A stretch of DNA of 64,000 bases from Streptomyces camelliae (GTDB taxonomy: Bacteria; Actinomycetota; Actinomycetes; Streptomycetales; Streptomycetaceae). Of the stretch, positions 27,940-37,382 are shown piece by piece; the first letter of the stretch is position 1; the number at the start of each line of letters is the position of its first letter. The stretch spans positions 1 through 64,000 of the forward strand of contig NZ_CP115301.1 of assembly GCF_027625935.1 (NCBI RefSeq), read 5' to 3'. A program made the position numbers and the translations under genes. The notes under the pieces are model-generated. The model searched no databases. It worked only from the letters and a program-made list of their open reading frames with translations, and had not been told where the DNA came from.

Positions 27940-28880
27940 GCCGCACGCCCTTCCGTGCCCGCGCCGACGCCCTGCGCCGCGGGTGCCTGATACTCCACGG
28001 CGTCCCGGGTCAGCTCCATGAACGCCTCCTCCAACGACGCCTGCTGCGGCGTCAGTTCGGCCAGGGCGATGCCCTCCTCGGCCGCAACCCGCCCGATCCA
28101 CTCGCTGGTGATGCCGGTCACCAGCAGCACACCCGGCTCCTGGGAGGAGACGGTCACGTCCGGGCCCGCGAGCAGCTCGCGCAGCTTCTCCGCCTCGTTG
28201 GTCCGTACCCGCACCAGGTCCCCGGCGGCCCGCGCGGTGAACTCCGCGACCGACGTGTCCGCGATCAGCCGCCCGCGCCCGATGACGATCAGGTGCTCGG
28301 CGGTCAGAGCCATCTCCGACATGAGGTGCGAGGAGACCAGGACCGTACGCCCCTCGGCGGCCAGTCCCTTCAGCAGGTTGCGGATCCACAGGATGCCCTC
28401 GGGGTCCAGGCCGTTGACCGGCTCGTCGAGGATCACCGTGGCCGGGTCGCCGAGGAGTGCGCTGGCGATGCCGAGCCGCTGTCCCATGCCCAGCGAGAAG
28501 CCGCCGACGCGCTTCTTCGCCACCGCGTGCAGCCCGACGAGGTCGATCACCTCGTCCACGCGACGCACCGAGATCCCGTGGGTGGCGGCGAGTGCCAGCA
28601 GATGGTTGCGGGCACTGCGCCCGGTGTGGATGGCACGGGCCTCCAGCATGGCCCCCACCTCGTGCAGGGGCGCCCGGTGGTCGGCGTAGCTCTTGCCGTT
28701 GACCACGGCACGGCCCGAGGTGGGCGCGTCCAGGCCCAGGAGCATCCGCATCGTGGTGGACTTGCCGGCCCCGTTCGGTCCGAGGAAGCCGGTGACGGCG
28801 CCGGGCCGCACGGTGAAGCTGAGATCTTCCACGGCGGTGCGCTCACCGTAGCGTTTGGTGAGGGAGTGGGCCTCGATCAT
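27936..28880 (-). CDS. ABC transporter ATP-binding protein
   Basis: This 314-residue ATPase has Walker A GPNGAGKST, signature SLGMGQRLG, Walker B VILDEPVNGLDPEG and switch His in VLVSSHLMSEM. The C-terminal 90 residues match the drug-export subclass (substrate unknown). ATG 28880 is the first start with normal family sequence (MIEAHSLTKRYGERTAVED). It is the first gene of the operon ATPase-permease-kinase-regulator. Confidence 0.93.
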   Translation of the reverse strand: MIEAHSLTKRYGERTAVEDLSFTVRPGAVTGFLGPNGAGKSTTMRMLLGLDAPTSGRAVVNGKSYADHRAPLHEVGAMLEARAIHTGRSARNHLLALAATHGISVRRVDEVIDLVGLHAVAKKRVGGFSLGMGQRLGIASALLGDPATVILDEPVNGLDPEGILWIRNLLKGLAAEGRTVLVSSHLMSEMALTAEHLIVIGRGRLIADTSVAEFTARAAGDLVRVRTNEAEKLRELLAGPDVTVSSQEPGVLLVTGITSEWIGRVAAEEGIALAELTPQQASLEEAFMELTRDAVEYQAPAAQGVGAGTEGRAA

Positions 28881-29573
28881 GAAGGGGTGTCCTCTTCGGA
28901 AATAGAGGGGAATCGTCAGATGGGGGGCCGTTCGCGACCGGACCTGCATCACCCTAGAAGCGCGCCCCATCCGATTCGACAGACCCTGGAGCGACGTTCC
29001 GGGAGCCGTGTCTGCATCCACGGGCTGAGCGACGTACATCCGTCGTTGTACGTTCCCATGGCCGCGGTCAGCCCCCTGATCCGCCGAGGACCGGCTCCTG
29101 GGGCCGTTGGAGCACGGCTGCCTGTGCGGCACCGACCCGGCACAGGCAGCCGTGGGCATGGCGGACCGCCCCGCAGCGCGGGCGCGGGACGAGAGGCGGT
29201 CCGGGCCGTGCGCGACTGCGCCCAGGAAGCCTCCTGCAGGGCGGTGCGTACCACCGGCCGGCACCGGCCGGTGGGCATGTGCGCTCGCGGCGGCAGGTTC
29301 TCCGGGCGCGGCGGCACCGGCGGGAACACCATCGCCGTCGCGCAGCGGACCGCGACATCGCGCAGGGCGTCGGCGATCGCGTCCTCGTCCGGATCCCCGG
29401 CCCGGACGCGGCCCTGGGAGGCCTCCTTGACGAGCAGCTCGCCCAGCACGCCCTTGGCCGGGCCTGGTAGGCCTTGACCAGGGTCGACCACAGCACCAGG
29501 CCGCGGTGCATGGCGCCGTAGTTCAGCCGGGCCGTGCCGCCCGGTCGTCCGAGGGACGGCCGGGCGGCACGGC
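28881..29573. other. Intergenic region with no supported gene
   Basis: Upstream of the ABC operon the sequence holds its promoter region (28881-28960) and, on the minus strand around 29490-29290, a patch of protein-like sequence (LGELLVKEASQGRVRAGDPD, AIADALRDVAVRCATAMVF) with no start and no recognised family, probably a gene remnant. Confidence 0.4.
29113..29154. terminator. Strong hairpin
   Basis: CACGGCTGCCTGTGC (29113-29127) and GCACAGGCAGCCGTG (29140-29154) form a perfect 15-bp stem with a 12-base loop. It may terminate transcription coming from the multicopper oxidase gene or from the decayed gene. Confidence 0.6.
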
Positions 29574-31085
29574 TCACCGGCGGGGGGAGCGGTGCCGGCC
29601 GGGGCCGCTCCGGCCTGTGGTGGCGGTCTTGCTGACACGGAAGTTGCCCATCATGCCCATCGCCGCATGGTCGATCATGTGGCAGTGGTACACGTATGTG
29701 CCCTCGTAGCCCGTGAAGGTCGCCTGCAGTTTGACCGTCTCCCCGGGCTTGAGGGTCACGGTGTCCTTCAGCCCGCTCTCCGGTCCGGAGGTGACAGGCT
29801 TGCCGTCGCGCTCCAGCACGCGGAACTGCACAAGGTGGATATGGAAGTTGTGCGGCGTGTAGACGTTGGCGTTGCGCACGGTCCAGATCTCCGTGGCCCC
29901 GTACTCGATCTCGGTGTCGATCCGGTTCATGTCGTACGTCTTGCCGTTGATGAACGCGTCCATGGTCTTGCCGGTCTCGTCCATGCTCAGCACGAAGTCG
30001 CGGTTGACCGTGGCGCTGCCCAGCGCGGGCAGCGTGCGCAGGGTCGAGGGCACGCTGCTGGTGTCCTCGGCGGGACCGGTGACGCGGAACTGCAGCACCC
30101 TGCCGACCTGGTCGGCGGGGTCGCCGGGCAGCAGCCCGCCGGCGTTGCTGAGGATCAGCCTGGTGCCGGCGGCGTACCGGGAGAAGTCGATGACGATGTC
30201 GGCACGCTCACCGGGGGCGAGAAACACCGACGTCACATCGAGCGGCTTCGCCAGCAGCCCGCCGTCGGAGCCGATCTGCTGGAAGGCCGAGCCGTCGGAC
30301 AGCTGCAGCAGGTAGAACCGCATGTTGGACGTGTTGAACAGCCGGAAGCGGTACTTGCGGGCGGCGACCTCGAAGTACGGCCAGGCCTTGCCGTTGGCGA
30401 GCAGCACCTGGCGCTTCCTGAAGTCGCCCATCTCGTACACGAGCTGGGCGCTGTCGTCGAAGCGGGCGTCGCGCAGCGCGATCGGCACGTCGTACGCGCC
30501 CGAGGGCAGATTCAGGTTCTGCTCCACGTGGTCGGTGAGCAGATAGAAGCCGGTCAGTCCGCGGTAGACGGTCTCCGACTCCTGGTGGTGGGCGTGGTCG
30601 TGGAACCACAGGTTCGCGTGCGGCTGGTGGTTCGGGTACGTGTAGATCTTCGACCCGCCGCCCGGCGCGATGAGGTCCATGGGGGAGCCGTCGCTGCTCT
30701 GCGGCACGTGGCCGCCGTGCAGGTGGATCGAGGTGGGCACGCTCAGCTGGTTGGTCTGCCGGACCACGACGCGCCGGCCGGAGACCGCCTGGATGACGGG
30801 ACCGGGGAAGCTGCCGTTGAAGGTACGGACCCGGGTCAGCCTGCCGGGCAGGATCTCCGCGTCCGCCTCCTGCAGGGTCATGTCGTAGTAGCTGGTCAGG
30901 CCCAGGTCGCACACCGGCTGCAGCACCTCGGGCACCGGCATCGCCTGCTCGAACTGCGGGACGGTCGTCGGGTCCAGGTCGGCGGCCTGGGCGGGGCCGG
31001 CCGCGGCGGGCACCAGCAGGCCCGCACCACCGAGGGCGCCGGTCAGAGCTGCCCCCGTCTTGAGGACGGTTCTGCGGTGGATCAT
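29574..31085 (-). CDS. Secreted multicopper oxidase (three-domain laccase/CotA-like)
   Basis: This 503-residue protein begins MIHRRTVLKTGAALTGALGG, a twin-arginine-like leader, with a cleavage region AGPAQA at about 34. Copper sites are complete: SIHLHGGH and WFHDHAHH in the first domain, and HNFHIHLVQF and YHCHMIDHAAMGM in the third (type 1 Cys in HCH, axial Met). It should oxidise phenols or aminophenols with four-electron O2 reduction outside the membrane. The start is ATG 31085. It stands at the edge of the polyketide cluster and could act on an aromatic product, but a housekeeping role is equally possible. Confidence 0.9.
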   Translation of the reverse strand: MIHRRTVLKTGAALTGALGGAGLLVPAAAGPAQAADLDPTTVPQFEQAMPVPEVLQPVCDLGLTSYYDMTLQEADAEILPGRLTRVRTFNGSFPGPVIQAVSGRRVVVRQTNQLSVPTSIHLHGGHVPQSSDGSPMDLIAPGGGSKIYTYPNHQPHANLWFHDHAHHQESETVYRGLTGFYLLTDHVEQNLNLPSGAYDVPIALRDARFDDSAQLVYEMGDFRKRQVLLANGKAWPYFEVAARKYRFRLFNTSNMRFYLLQLSDGSAFQQIGSDGGLLAKPLDVTSVFLAPGERADIVIDFSRYAAGTRLILSNAGGLLPGDPADQVGRVLQFRVTGPAEDTSSVPSTLRTLPALGSATVNRDFVLSMDETGKTMDAFINGKTYDMNRIDTEIEYGATEIWTVRNANVYTPHNFHIHLVQFRVLERDGKPVTSGPESGLKDTVTLKPGETVKLQATFTGYEGTYVYHCHMIDHAAMGMMGNFRVSKTATTGRSGPGRHRSPRR

Positions 31086-31130
31086 GTCTTCTCCCCGTGG
31101 AGTGTCGCGTGTGATGGAAGACTGCGAGAG

Positions 31131-31163
31131 AAGGAGCCTCACCCGTCCTGGATGCGGCTCCTT
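31131..31163 (-). terminator. Hairpin after the NmrA-like gene
   Basis: AAGGAGCC (31131-31138) pairs with GGCTCCTT (31156-31163), 20 bases downstream of the minus-strand stop at 31183. Confidence 0.5.
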
Positions 31164-31182
31164 CGTGTCGGAGGTCGGGCCG

Positions 31183-32037
31183 TCAGGCGGCGGTGAACGC
31201 CGGACGATGTTCCACGGCCCAGTCGGCGAAGGCCGCCGGCGCTCGGCCGGTGATCCGGGCGACCGTGTCCGTCACCGGGGCGGCGGTGCCGACCGAGGCG
31301 GCGTACGTGGCGAGGACGGAGTCGACGAGGCCGGGCACCCCGAACGCGCCGTACTGCTCCTCCAGTTGGGCCCGGGCGGCGTCGCCGGCCAGGTCGACGA
31401 CGGTGACCGGCCGCCCGATCGCCGCCGCGATCAGCTCGACCTGCCGGCGCAGTGTCATCGACTCCGGGCCGGTGAGCTCGTACGTCGCGCCCTCGTGGCC
31501 GTCGGACAGCAGGGCCTGGACGGCGACCGCCGCGATGTCGCGCTCGTGGATCGGGGAGACCGTGCTCTCGGCGTACGGGACGTGGACCTCACCGCTCTCG
31601 CGGATCGCGGGAGCCCATTGCAGCGCGTTGCTCGCGAACGAACCGGGCCGCAGCACCGTCCGGGCGATACCGCTGTGCTCCACCGCCTGTTCGACCATCA
31701 GGTGCATGAGCCCGATGGGATTGGGGGTCCCCTGCGGCTCGATCACCGCGGCGGACGACAGCAGCACCACGTGCTGGACCCCGGACGCCCTGGCGAGGTC
31801 CAGGAACCCGGCGACGCCGGACGGGTTGGGGAACAGGAAGAGCTTCTTCACTCCGGACAGCGCGTCCCCGAACGAACCGGGGTCGTCCAGGTCCCCGGCG
31901 CGCACGTCGACGCCCGCGGGCAGTTCGGCGGTCTGCGGGTTCCGGGAGGTGGCCCGCACCGGGGCACCGGCCGCGAGCAGCAACTCGACGACCTTGCGGC
32001 CGACGTTGCCGGTCGCGCCGGTCACCAGAATGGTCAT
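31183..32037 (-). CDS. NmrA-like NAD(P)-binding oxidoreductase
   Basis: This 284-residue atypical SDR has the nucleotide-binding motif TGATGNVGRKVVELL at residues 6-20, then FLFPNPSGVAGFLDLARASG and a C-terminal HERDIAAVAVQALLSDGHEG plus YELTGPESMTL, all typical of the NmrA/SDR_a5-like group that includes quinone reductases and redox sensors. No Tyr-xxx-Lys is needed in this group. It follows the FAD monooxygenase gene on the same strand but is separated from it by a hairpin. Its 3' 342 bp are duplicated, inverted, at 49190-49531. Confidence 0.85.
   Translation of the reverse strand: MTILVTGATGNVGRKVVELLLAAGAPVRATSRNPQTAELPAGVDVRAGDLDDPGSFGDALSGVKKLFLFPNPSGVAGFLDLARASGVQHVVLLSSAAVIEPQGTPNPIGLMHLMVEQAVEHSGIARTVLRPGSFASNALQWAPAIRESGEVHVPYAESTVSPIHERDIAAVAVQALLSDGHEGATYELTGPESMTLRRQVELIAAAIGRPVTVVDLAGDAARAQLEEQYGAFGVPGLVDSVLATYAASVGTAAPVTDTVARITGRAPAAFADWAVEHRPAFTAA
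31213..31554 (-). repeat. 342-bp inverted repeat, left copy
   Basis: Bases 31213-31554 are the reverse complement of 49190-49531 with two mismatches (340/342). The copy lies inside the intact NmrA-like gene. The two copies lie near the two ends of the polyketide block and are 17.6 kb apart. Confidence 0.95.
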
Positions 32038-32073
32038 GAGGTGGATCTCCTGTGTGGGGGGAAGAGAGTGCGT

Positions 32074-32097
32074 ACGGCCGGCGCGAAGGCCGGCCGT
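32074..32097 (-). terminator. Hairpin terminator after the FAD monooxygenase gene
   Basis: ACGGCCGGC (32074-32082) pairs with GCCGGCCGT (32089-32097) across a 6-base loop, immediately downstream of the minus-strand stop at 32101. Confidence 0.7.
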
Positions 32098-32100
32098 GTG

Positions 32101-33561
32101 TCACATCCGGGGCGTGCCGAACCACCGGTGGAGCGCTTCCGTGAGCGGCGTGCCGGGCGCCCAGCAGATGTAGCCGTCGGGGCGCACGAGGACCGCCTCG
32201 ACGGCGAGGCCGGGGAGTTCCGGTACCTCCACGGCGTCCACCCGGCCGGTCCACGGCGCCGCCTCGGCGACGAGTTCGGTCCGCGTGGTCAGCAGAACGC
32301 CGTGCCCCTGGTGGAACAGTTCGCTGGCCCAGCGGCCGTCCGGCAGGGTGAAGTCGGCGAGCCGGGCGCCGACGGGTTCGTCGCCCCCGAGGTCGTAGCG
32401 GATGGAGAGCCCGGAGATCGCGCCGCCGAGCAGGCGGTTGGCCTCCGGCAGCTTGATCAGCTGGGCGAAGATCTCCCGCAGCGCCTCGTGCTCGATGCCC
32501 TTCTGGCCGAGAGCGACCTGGGCGCGGGTGTTCGTGAGGACGGCGGCGCCCACCGGGTGGCGTTCGCCGTGATAGGTGTCGAGCAGTCCTTCGGGGGCCC
32601 GGCCGGCGATCTCGGCGGCGAGTTTCCAGCCCAGGTTCATCGCGTCCTGCACGCCGGTGTTGAGTCCCTGTCCGCCGAGCGGCAGGTGGACGTGCGCGGC
32701 GTCGCCCGCGAGGAAGGCTCGTCCGACGCGGTAGTGCTCCGCGAGGCGTGAGGCGTCGCTGAACCGGGAGCCCCAGCGCACCTCCTTGACCTCGGTGTCC
32801 GAGCCGTAGAACTCCTGGATCACCGCGATGACCTCGTCCTCCGGCACCTTCGCGCGCTGGTCTTCGATCACCTGGTCGGCGACGCTGTAGAAGATCCGGT
32901 AGACGTTGTCCGACTCCTTGCCGATCGGGAAGATGTTCGCGAACGAGCCGTCCGGACGCATCCGGGGCGAGCCCTTGGTGTCCCAGGTCGTCGCGATCCC
33001 CTCGCCGGTGGCACCCAGCACGACGTCGGAGACGGTGCCGAACCACCGCGCGTCCAGCCCGGGGAACTCGACCCCGAGTTCCTTGCGGACGTAGCTGCGG
33101 CCGCCGTCGCAGCCCGCCAGATAGCGTGCCTCGATCCACTTGCCTCCGGCCTGGACGCGGACCCGTTCGTCGTCCTGCTCGATGCCGGTGACCTCCGAGT
33201 CCCATTGGACCCGCACCCCGAGGGCGGCGAGGTGTTCCTCCAGCACCTTCTCGACCTCGGCCTGCGGAATGGCGACCTGGTACGGGTAGCGGGAGTTCCA
33301 GCCGTCCAGCGTCAGCGGGACGGGCATGTGCGCGAAGTGGGTGGTCTCCAGCCGGGTCCTGGCCTGCTCCTCCGCGCCGTCGAGCATGCCGCGCAGGGCC
33401 AGCATCTCCGCGGTGCGGGGGTGGAGATTCAGGGCGCGGCTCTCGCCGGTCCGGCCGGGGCTCTTGTCGAGCAGGGCCACGCGCGCGCCGGCGAGGGCCA
33501 GTTCATGGGCCAGCGTCAGACCGGTGGGTCCGGCGCCCACCACGATCACGTCAGCGTCCAT
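32101..33561 (-). CDS. FAD-dependent aromatic monooxygenase of the polyketide cluster
   Basis: This 486-residue class A flavin hydroxylase has GAGPTG near residue 9, CDGGRSYVRKELG and [16 protein letters not shown]. It resembles PgaE/UrdE-type enzymes that hydroxylate or rearrange polycyclic aromatic polyketides. ATG 33561 has GAGAGG upstream; a GTG one codon earlier is possible. Its promoter region (33589-33616) carries the same GAACA-TGTTC-type sites as the TetR/MFS divergent promoter, so the cluster TetR repressor may control it. Substrate is inferred from context: the aromatic polyketide made by the core genes. Confidence 0.85.
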   Translation of the reverse strand: MDADVIVVGAGPTGLTLAHELALAGARVALLDKSPGRTGESRALNLHPRTAEMLALRGMLDGAEEQARTRLETTHFAHMPVPLTLDGWNSRYPYQVAIPQAEVEKVLEEHLAALGVRVQWDSEVTGIEQDDERVRVQAGGKWIEARYLAGCDGGRSYVRKELGVEFPGLDARWFGTVSDVVLGATGEGIATTWDTKGSPRMRPDGSFANIFPIGKESDNVYRIFYSVADQVIEDQRAKVPEDEVIAVIQEFYGSDTEVKEVRWGSRFSDASRLAEHYRVGRAFLAGDAAHVHLPLGGQGLNTGVQDAMNLGWKLAAEIAGRAPEGLLDTYHGERHPVGAAVLTNTRAQVALGQKGIEHEALREIFAQLIKLPEANRLLGGAISGLSIRYDLGGDEPVGARLADFTLPDGRWASELFHQGHGVLLTTRTELVAEAAPWTGRVDAVEVPELPGLAVEAVLVRPDGYICWAPGTPLTEALHRWFGTPRM

Positions 33562-33588
33562 CACGGTTCCTCTCTGCCTTCCGGTTCA

Positions 33589-33616
33589 GAACGTTGTTCT
33601 ATCAGCGAACAGTGTT
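33589..33616. promoter_or_regulatory. Candidate TetR operator before the FAD monooxygenase gene
   Basis: GAACGTTGTTC (33589-33599) and GAACAGTGTT (33607-33616) lie 28-55 bases before the start codon and share GAACA..TGTTC symmetry with 38188-38198. The spacing suggests two adjacent half-turn sites. Confidence 0.5.
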
Positions 33617-33748
33617 TTTTTGCAAGTACGTCGTTCTCCCACGCCCGTGAGAAGCCGATCACGACCTCCCGAGGGCCCGTGAGGACACTGAGGGGCGCGT
33701 GCCGCGACTACCGCGCGCCGCGCTGTTCCACCGCTCGTGGCGGGTGGC

Positions 33749-34957
33749 TCACCAGGCGTGCGTGGGGGTGATGCCCCACGCCTCCAGCTCCTTCTCGACC
33801 AGCCCGTGACCGACCGCCACACCGGCGGACTGGAAGCCGACGGACACGGTCTTGCCGGCCCTGAGGACGAAGCAGTTCATCCGGCCGGGCGGCCCTCCGG
33901 CGCCCGAGACGGTGCGGAAGAGGATGCCCAGGGCCGGTCCGAAGACGTCCCGGGCCTCCGGCAGCATCTCGCCGGCGTTGGACAGCGCGGCGTCCGTCTG
34001 CGGGTAGCCGGTGAGGTGCCGGCCGACCGCCTCGGCGTACGCCGCCTTGCTCAGCCGGCGGATGTCCGCGAGGTCGGTGTAGCGCCCGCGCCGACCGTCC
34101 AGCCGCAGCGTGGCGATCCCGACCATGTTGGACGATTCCAGGTCGTCGGGCCGCCGGAAGCTCACGGGCAGCCCGACCGTGAACGGCCGACCCGCCTCGG
34201 TCGTGCCCCGCGCCGCACGCAGTATGTTCGCGGTCATGGCGAGCATCAGCCCCGTCACGCTGCCCCCGCCGCTGTCCGCCACCCGCTCGGCCTCCGCGGC
34301 CGACACGGTGAAGGCGAGCCGGGAGCGGACGGGCGCCGCGCCGCCGCCCTGCGGCGACCGCCCGAACAGCATCCGGGTGGCGGTGGCGGGTACCTCGGCG
34401 ACCTTGTCGTACAGCCGCGCCAGCGCCAGCCGGGAGTACGTCCACAGGCCTTCCGTCACCGCGTCGGTGAGGTCGTCGACGAGCGAGTGCTGCCCGGAGC
34501 ACCACTGCCGGGCGCTCTCCCGGGCGGCCAGCGTGGCGGCGCCGATCAGCCCCTGCCCGTCGGTCAGCGCGTGCGAACCCACCAGGGACACCACGGAGGT
34601 GCCGTCAGCGACGTGCGCCGCGCTCAGTTCCCAGCCGTAGCCTCCATGGGCGTCGAGCTCGACCCGGCAGGCTGCGTCGGCCCAGTCCATCACCTCCTCC
34701 GGGGCGACCGTCCGAGACGAGACGCGAAGGGGCCGACAGTCGGTGTGCCGCTCCCAGACCGGGCGGGCCAGCGGCACCCGGGGCGCCCGCATCCGGCGGT
34801 TCAACGGCCCCTGGGCCAGATTGCTGTGGATCTTCCGCAACACTTCGGGAGCCGGCCGGCCCTGAACCCGCCAGAGCAGCTGCACCGGTGGATCGACCCT
34901 CAGCTGGTGCATCAGTACATCGCCTCCGGTGAAGCGCTGCGTTCCGCCCGTGGTCAT
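33749..34957 (-). CDS. Condensation-domain-like acyltransferase (PapA/WS-DGAT-like)
   Basis: This 402-residue protein belongs by pattern to the CoA-dependent acyltransferase superfamily. SLVGSHALTDGQGLIGAATL carries the HxxxDG catalytic motif (His in SHALTDG), and the C-terminal half has VGLPVSFRRPDDLESSN and GRMNCFVLRAGKTVSVGFQS, typical of WS/DGAT or PapA-type enzymes. It probably acylates a hydroxyl of a cluster product or forms an ester/amide with a CoA thioester. It starts at ATG 34957, overlapping the F420-oxidoreductase stop by 4 bp, so it is coupled to that gene and co-transcribed with the P450. Confidence 0.7.
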   Translation of the reverse strand: MTTGGTQRFTGGDVLMHQLRVDPPVQLLWRVQGRPAPEVLRKIHSNLAQGPLNRRMRAPRVPLARPVWERHTDCRPLRVSSRTVAPEEVMDWADAACRVELDAHGGYGWELSAAHVADGTSVVSLVGSHALTDGQGLIGAATLAARESARQWCSGQHSLVDDLTDAVTEGLWTYSRLALARLYDKVAEVPATATRMLFGRSPQGGGAAPVRSRLAFTVSAAEAERVADSGGGSVTGLMLAMTANILRAARGTTEAGRPFTVGLPVSFRRPDDLESSNMVGIATLRLDGRRGRYTDLADIRRLSKAAYAEAVGRHLTGYPQTDAALSNAGEMLPEARDVFGPALGILFRTVSGAGGPPGRMNCFVLRAGKTVSVGFQSAGVAVGHGLVEKELEAWGITPTHAW

Positions 34958-35961
34958 GTCGTCGTCCCCGCCTTCGGCGCGAGCCCGACCAGGGGGGCCA
35001 GCGTGCGCCCGGCCAGCGCGATGACGTCCGGATCGTGCGCGTTGGCCAGCATGTTGGCCATGAGCCCGCCGACGCCGTGGCACAGCACCCGCTCCTGGAT
35101 CTGCTCGGTGACCTCGGCCGGGGTGCCGACGAAGAACCGGTCGGTCGCCGCGGCCCGCTCGGATTCGGTCAGCTCCGCCACGTTCACACCCGACCTGAGC
35201 AGCGCCTCGTCCAGCAGCTTGCGGGCCCGGTCGCCGTCCTCGTCGATGATCAACGGCATGGCGAAGCTGGTCTCCAGCGTCGCCGGATCCCGGCCGGCCT
35301 CGGCGCACCGCGCCCGCACCGCGGCCATCTTCTGCGGCAGCTCCGACGCGGTGCAGATGATGTTGAGGTGATCGGCGTGCCGGGCGGCGAACGCGAACGT
35401 CTTCTTCTCGCCCCCACCTCCGATCAGCAGCGGCAGGTCCTCCCGGAGCCGGGGCTCGTTGATAGCGCCCTCGGCCCGGAACCAGCGCCCCTCGACCCGC
35501 GGCCGCGCCCCGCGCAGCATGGGGACGACGACGGCGAGCGCCTCCTCGAAGCGGCCGAAACGCTCGGCGACGGTACCGAACTCGTAGCCGTACTCGCGGT
35601 GTTCCTGCTCGTGCCAGCCGGCGCCGACGCCGAGCACCGCGCGCCCCTGGCTGATCACGTCGAGCGTGGTGACCATCTTGGCCAGCAGGGCGGGGTTGCG
35701 GTAGCCGATGCCGGTCACCATGGTCGACAGCTGCACCCGGCTGGTGACCGCTGCCAGCGCCCCGAGCAGGGTGTACGCCTCCAGCATCGGGCCGTCGGGC
35801 GGGCCGATCAGTGGCGGCTGGTAGAAGTGGTCCATCGTGGTGACCAGGTCGAAACCGGAGTCCTCCGCGGCCCGCACCTGGGCGACCAGTGCCGGGAAGA
35901 GGTCGGTGACCGTCTCCGTGTGATGGAAGTACGGGATGTGGTAGCCGAGACGTATGCTCAC
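34954..35961 (-). CDS. LLM-class F420-dependent oxidoreductase
   Basis: This 335-residue TIM-barrel protein of the luciferase-like superfamily reads LGYHIPYFHHTETVTDLFPA, TMDHFYQPPLIG, VLGVGAGWHEQEHREYG and LPLLIGGGGEKKTFAFAARH, the pattern of F420-dependent members. It would carry out a hydride transfer with reduced F420 or FMN. It sits between the P450 (12 bp gap) and the acyltransferase (4-bp overlap), so these three act as one unit, probably tailoring a cluster product. Confidence 0.87.
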   Translation of the reverse strand: MSIRLGYHIPYFHHTETVTDLFPALVAQVRAAEDSGFDLVTTMDHFYQPPLIGPPDGPMLEAYTLLGALAAVTSRVQLSTMVTGIGYRNPALLAKMVTTLDVISQGRAVLGVGAGWHEQEHREYGYEFGTVAERFGRFEEALAVVVPMLRGARPRVEGRWFRAEGAINEPRLREDLPLLIGGGGEKKTFAFAARHADHLNIICTASELPQKMAAVRARCAEAGRDPATLETSFAMPLIIDEDGDRARKLLDEALLRSGVNVAELTESERAAATDRFFVGTPAEVTEQIQERVLCHGVGGLMANMLANAHDPDVIALAGRTLAPLVGLAPKAGTTT

Positions 35962-35973
35962 GTGCGGGTCCTC

Positions 35974-37200
35974 CTACCAGGTGACGGGAAGTTCGCCGGG
36001 GCCGAAGAACTGGCCGAAGTACTTGAAGGGCAGGGCGCTGGGGTCCACGGCGAGCCGCAGGTCCGGGACGCGATGGAAGAGCCGGTCGAGGATGATCTGG
36101 AGCTCGGCGCGCACGAGGTTCTGGCCGAGGCACTGGTGCGCCCCGTAGCCGAACGCGACGTGCCGGGTGTCGGGGGTGCGCCCGATGTCGAAGCGGTCCG
36201 GGTCGGGAAAGGCGTCGGCGTCCCGGTTCGCCGGCAGGGTGGGGATGATGACTCCGTCACCCGCGCGGATGCGGACGCCGCCGATCTCCACGTCCTCAAG
36301 GGCCATCCTGAGCGGCCCGGTGTCGGTGATCGACAGAAAGCGCAGGAGCTCCTCGACCGCGGCCGGCGTCCCGTCCGGGTCGGCGGTGAGCTGCTTCAGC
36401 TGCTCCGGGTTGGCGAGCAGGGTGAGCACCGACAGGGAGATCATCGCAGCGCTGGAAGCGTGTCCGGCGATCTGCAGCAACTGCACCAGGCTGGCGAGTT
36501 CGAACCGGTCGGCGGCTCCGCCGCGCTCACGGCGGGACCGCTCGATCTGACGGCTGAGGAAGTCGTCGGCCGGATTCTGCTCCTTGGCCGCGATGACGCT
36601 GTCGAGGTGGGCGTGCAGGCCCTCGGCGGCGGCCCGCTGCTCGTCCTCCGTCCGGGCCTCGCGCAGCATCTTCTCGGTGTTGCGCTCGATGGTGTCGAGG
36701 TCGTCCGCCGGAACGCCCAGAAATGCCTCAAGCACCAGCGTGGGCACGGGGTTCGCGAGGTGCGCGACGAAGTCGACCGGCCGGTCCGACTGCTCCAGCA
36801 TCCGGTCGATCGCCGTGTCGACGATGTCCTGGATGCGCGGCTTCATCGCGTTGATCTTGCGCACGGAGAACTCGCCGAGGACCGCGCGGCGGGCCTGGGA
36901 GTGCTCCGGGCCGTCCATGTTCACGAGGAACGGCGAGAAATAGGTCAGCGCCTTGAGTCCACCCGGAGACAGTTCGGGAAAACCTGGCCGAAGTTTCTCG
37001 GAACTGAAGCGGGCATCGGAAAGAACCGCCCGGGCGTCCTCGTTCTTGGTGATGAGCCAGGCGGGGCGCCCGTCGGACATACGGACCTGGTGCACCCGGC
37101 CGCCCGCCTCATCCAATTTCCGGTACGTCTCCGGAACGCTGAACGGGCAGGTGCGGAGTATGGGAAATTCCGGAGCAGCGTCGGCTGCGATCTCGTTCAT
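35974..37200 (-). CDS. Cytochrome P450 with an unusual I-helix
   Basis: This 408-residue P450 has the heme motif FGYGAHQCLG with Cys357, the ExxR helix (EELLR) and PDRFDIGR. The I-helix reads IAGHASSA where most P450s have AGxE/DT: both the acid and the Thr of the oxygen-activating pair are altered to Ala and Ser. This is known in P450s with non-standard oxygen chemistry. Upstream (37201-37382) is a 182-bp promoter region with no other gene. It leads the operon P450, F420 oxidoreductase, acyltransferase. Confidence 0.9.
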   Translation of the reverse strand: MNEIAADAAPEFPILRTCPFSVPETYRKLDEAGGRVHQVRMSDGRPAWLITKNEDARAVLSDARFSSEKLRPGFPELSPGGLKALTYFSPFLVNMDGPEHSQARRAVLGEFSVRKINAMKPRIQDIVDTAIDRMLEQSDRPVDFVAHLANPVPTLVLEAFLGVPADDLDTIERNTEKMLREARTEDEQRAAAEGLHAHLDSVIAAKEQNPADDFLSRQIERSRRERGGAADRFELASLVQLLQIAGHASSAAMISLSVLTLLANPEQLKQLTADPDGTPAAVEELLRFLSITDTGPLRMALEDVEIGGVRIRAGDGVIIPTLPANRDADAFPDPDRFDIGRTPDTRHVAFGYGAHQCLGQNLVRAELQIILDRLFHRVPDLRLAVDPSALPFKYFGQFFGPGELPVTW

Positions 37201-37382
37201 GGCAATTCCCTTGGGTAAGCCGAGGGGGGCGGCATGAACGTTAGCGCGGCTATTTTTCCCTGAGGGTCAGACCAGAGTCAGCTCTTTGTCAATTCTCGGA
37301 CCTGGAAACTGCAGGGGAATCCATGACGGAAAATTACCGGTCCGGGGATTGTGGCTGCGGCGGCCGGAGATAAGGCGGGCGG

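Noticed and set aside
31589..33205. 538-codon frame overlapping the NmrA-like and FAD monooxygenase genes on the same strand
   Set aside because: Arginine/glycine-rich out-of-frame reading; the terminator hairpin at 32074-32097 and two clear genes contradict it.
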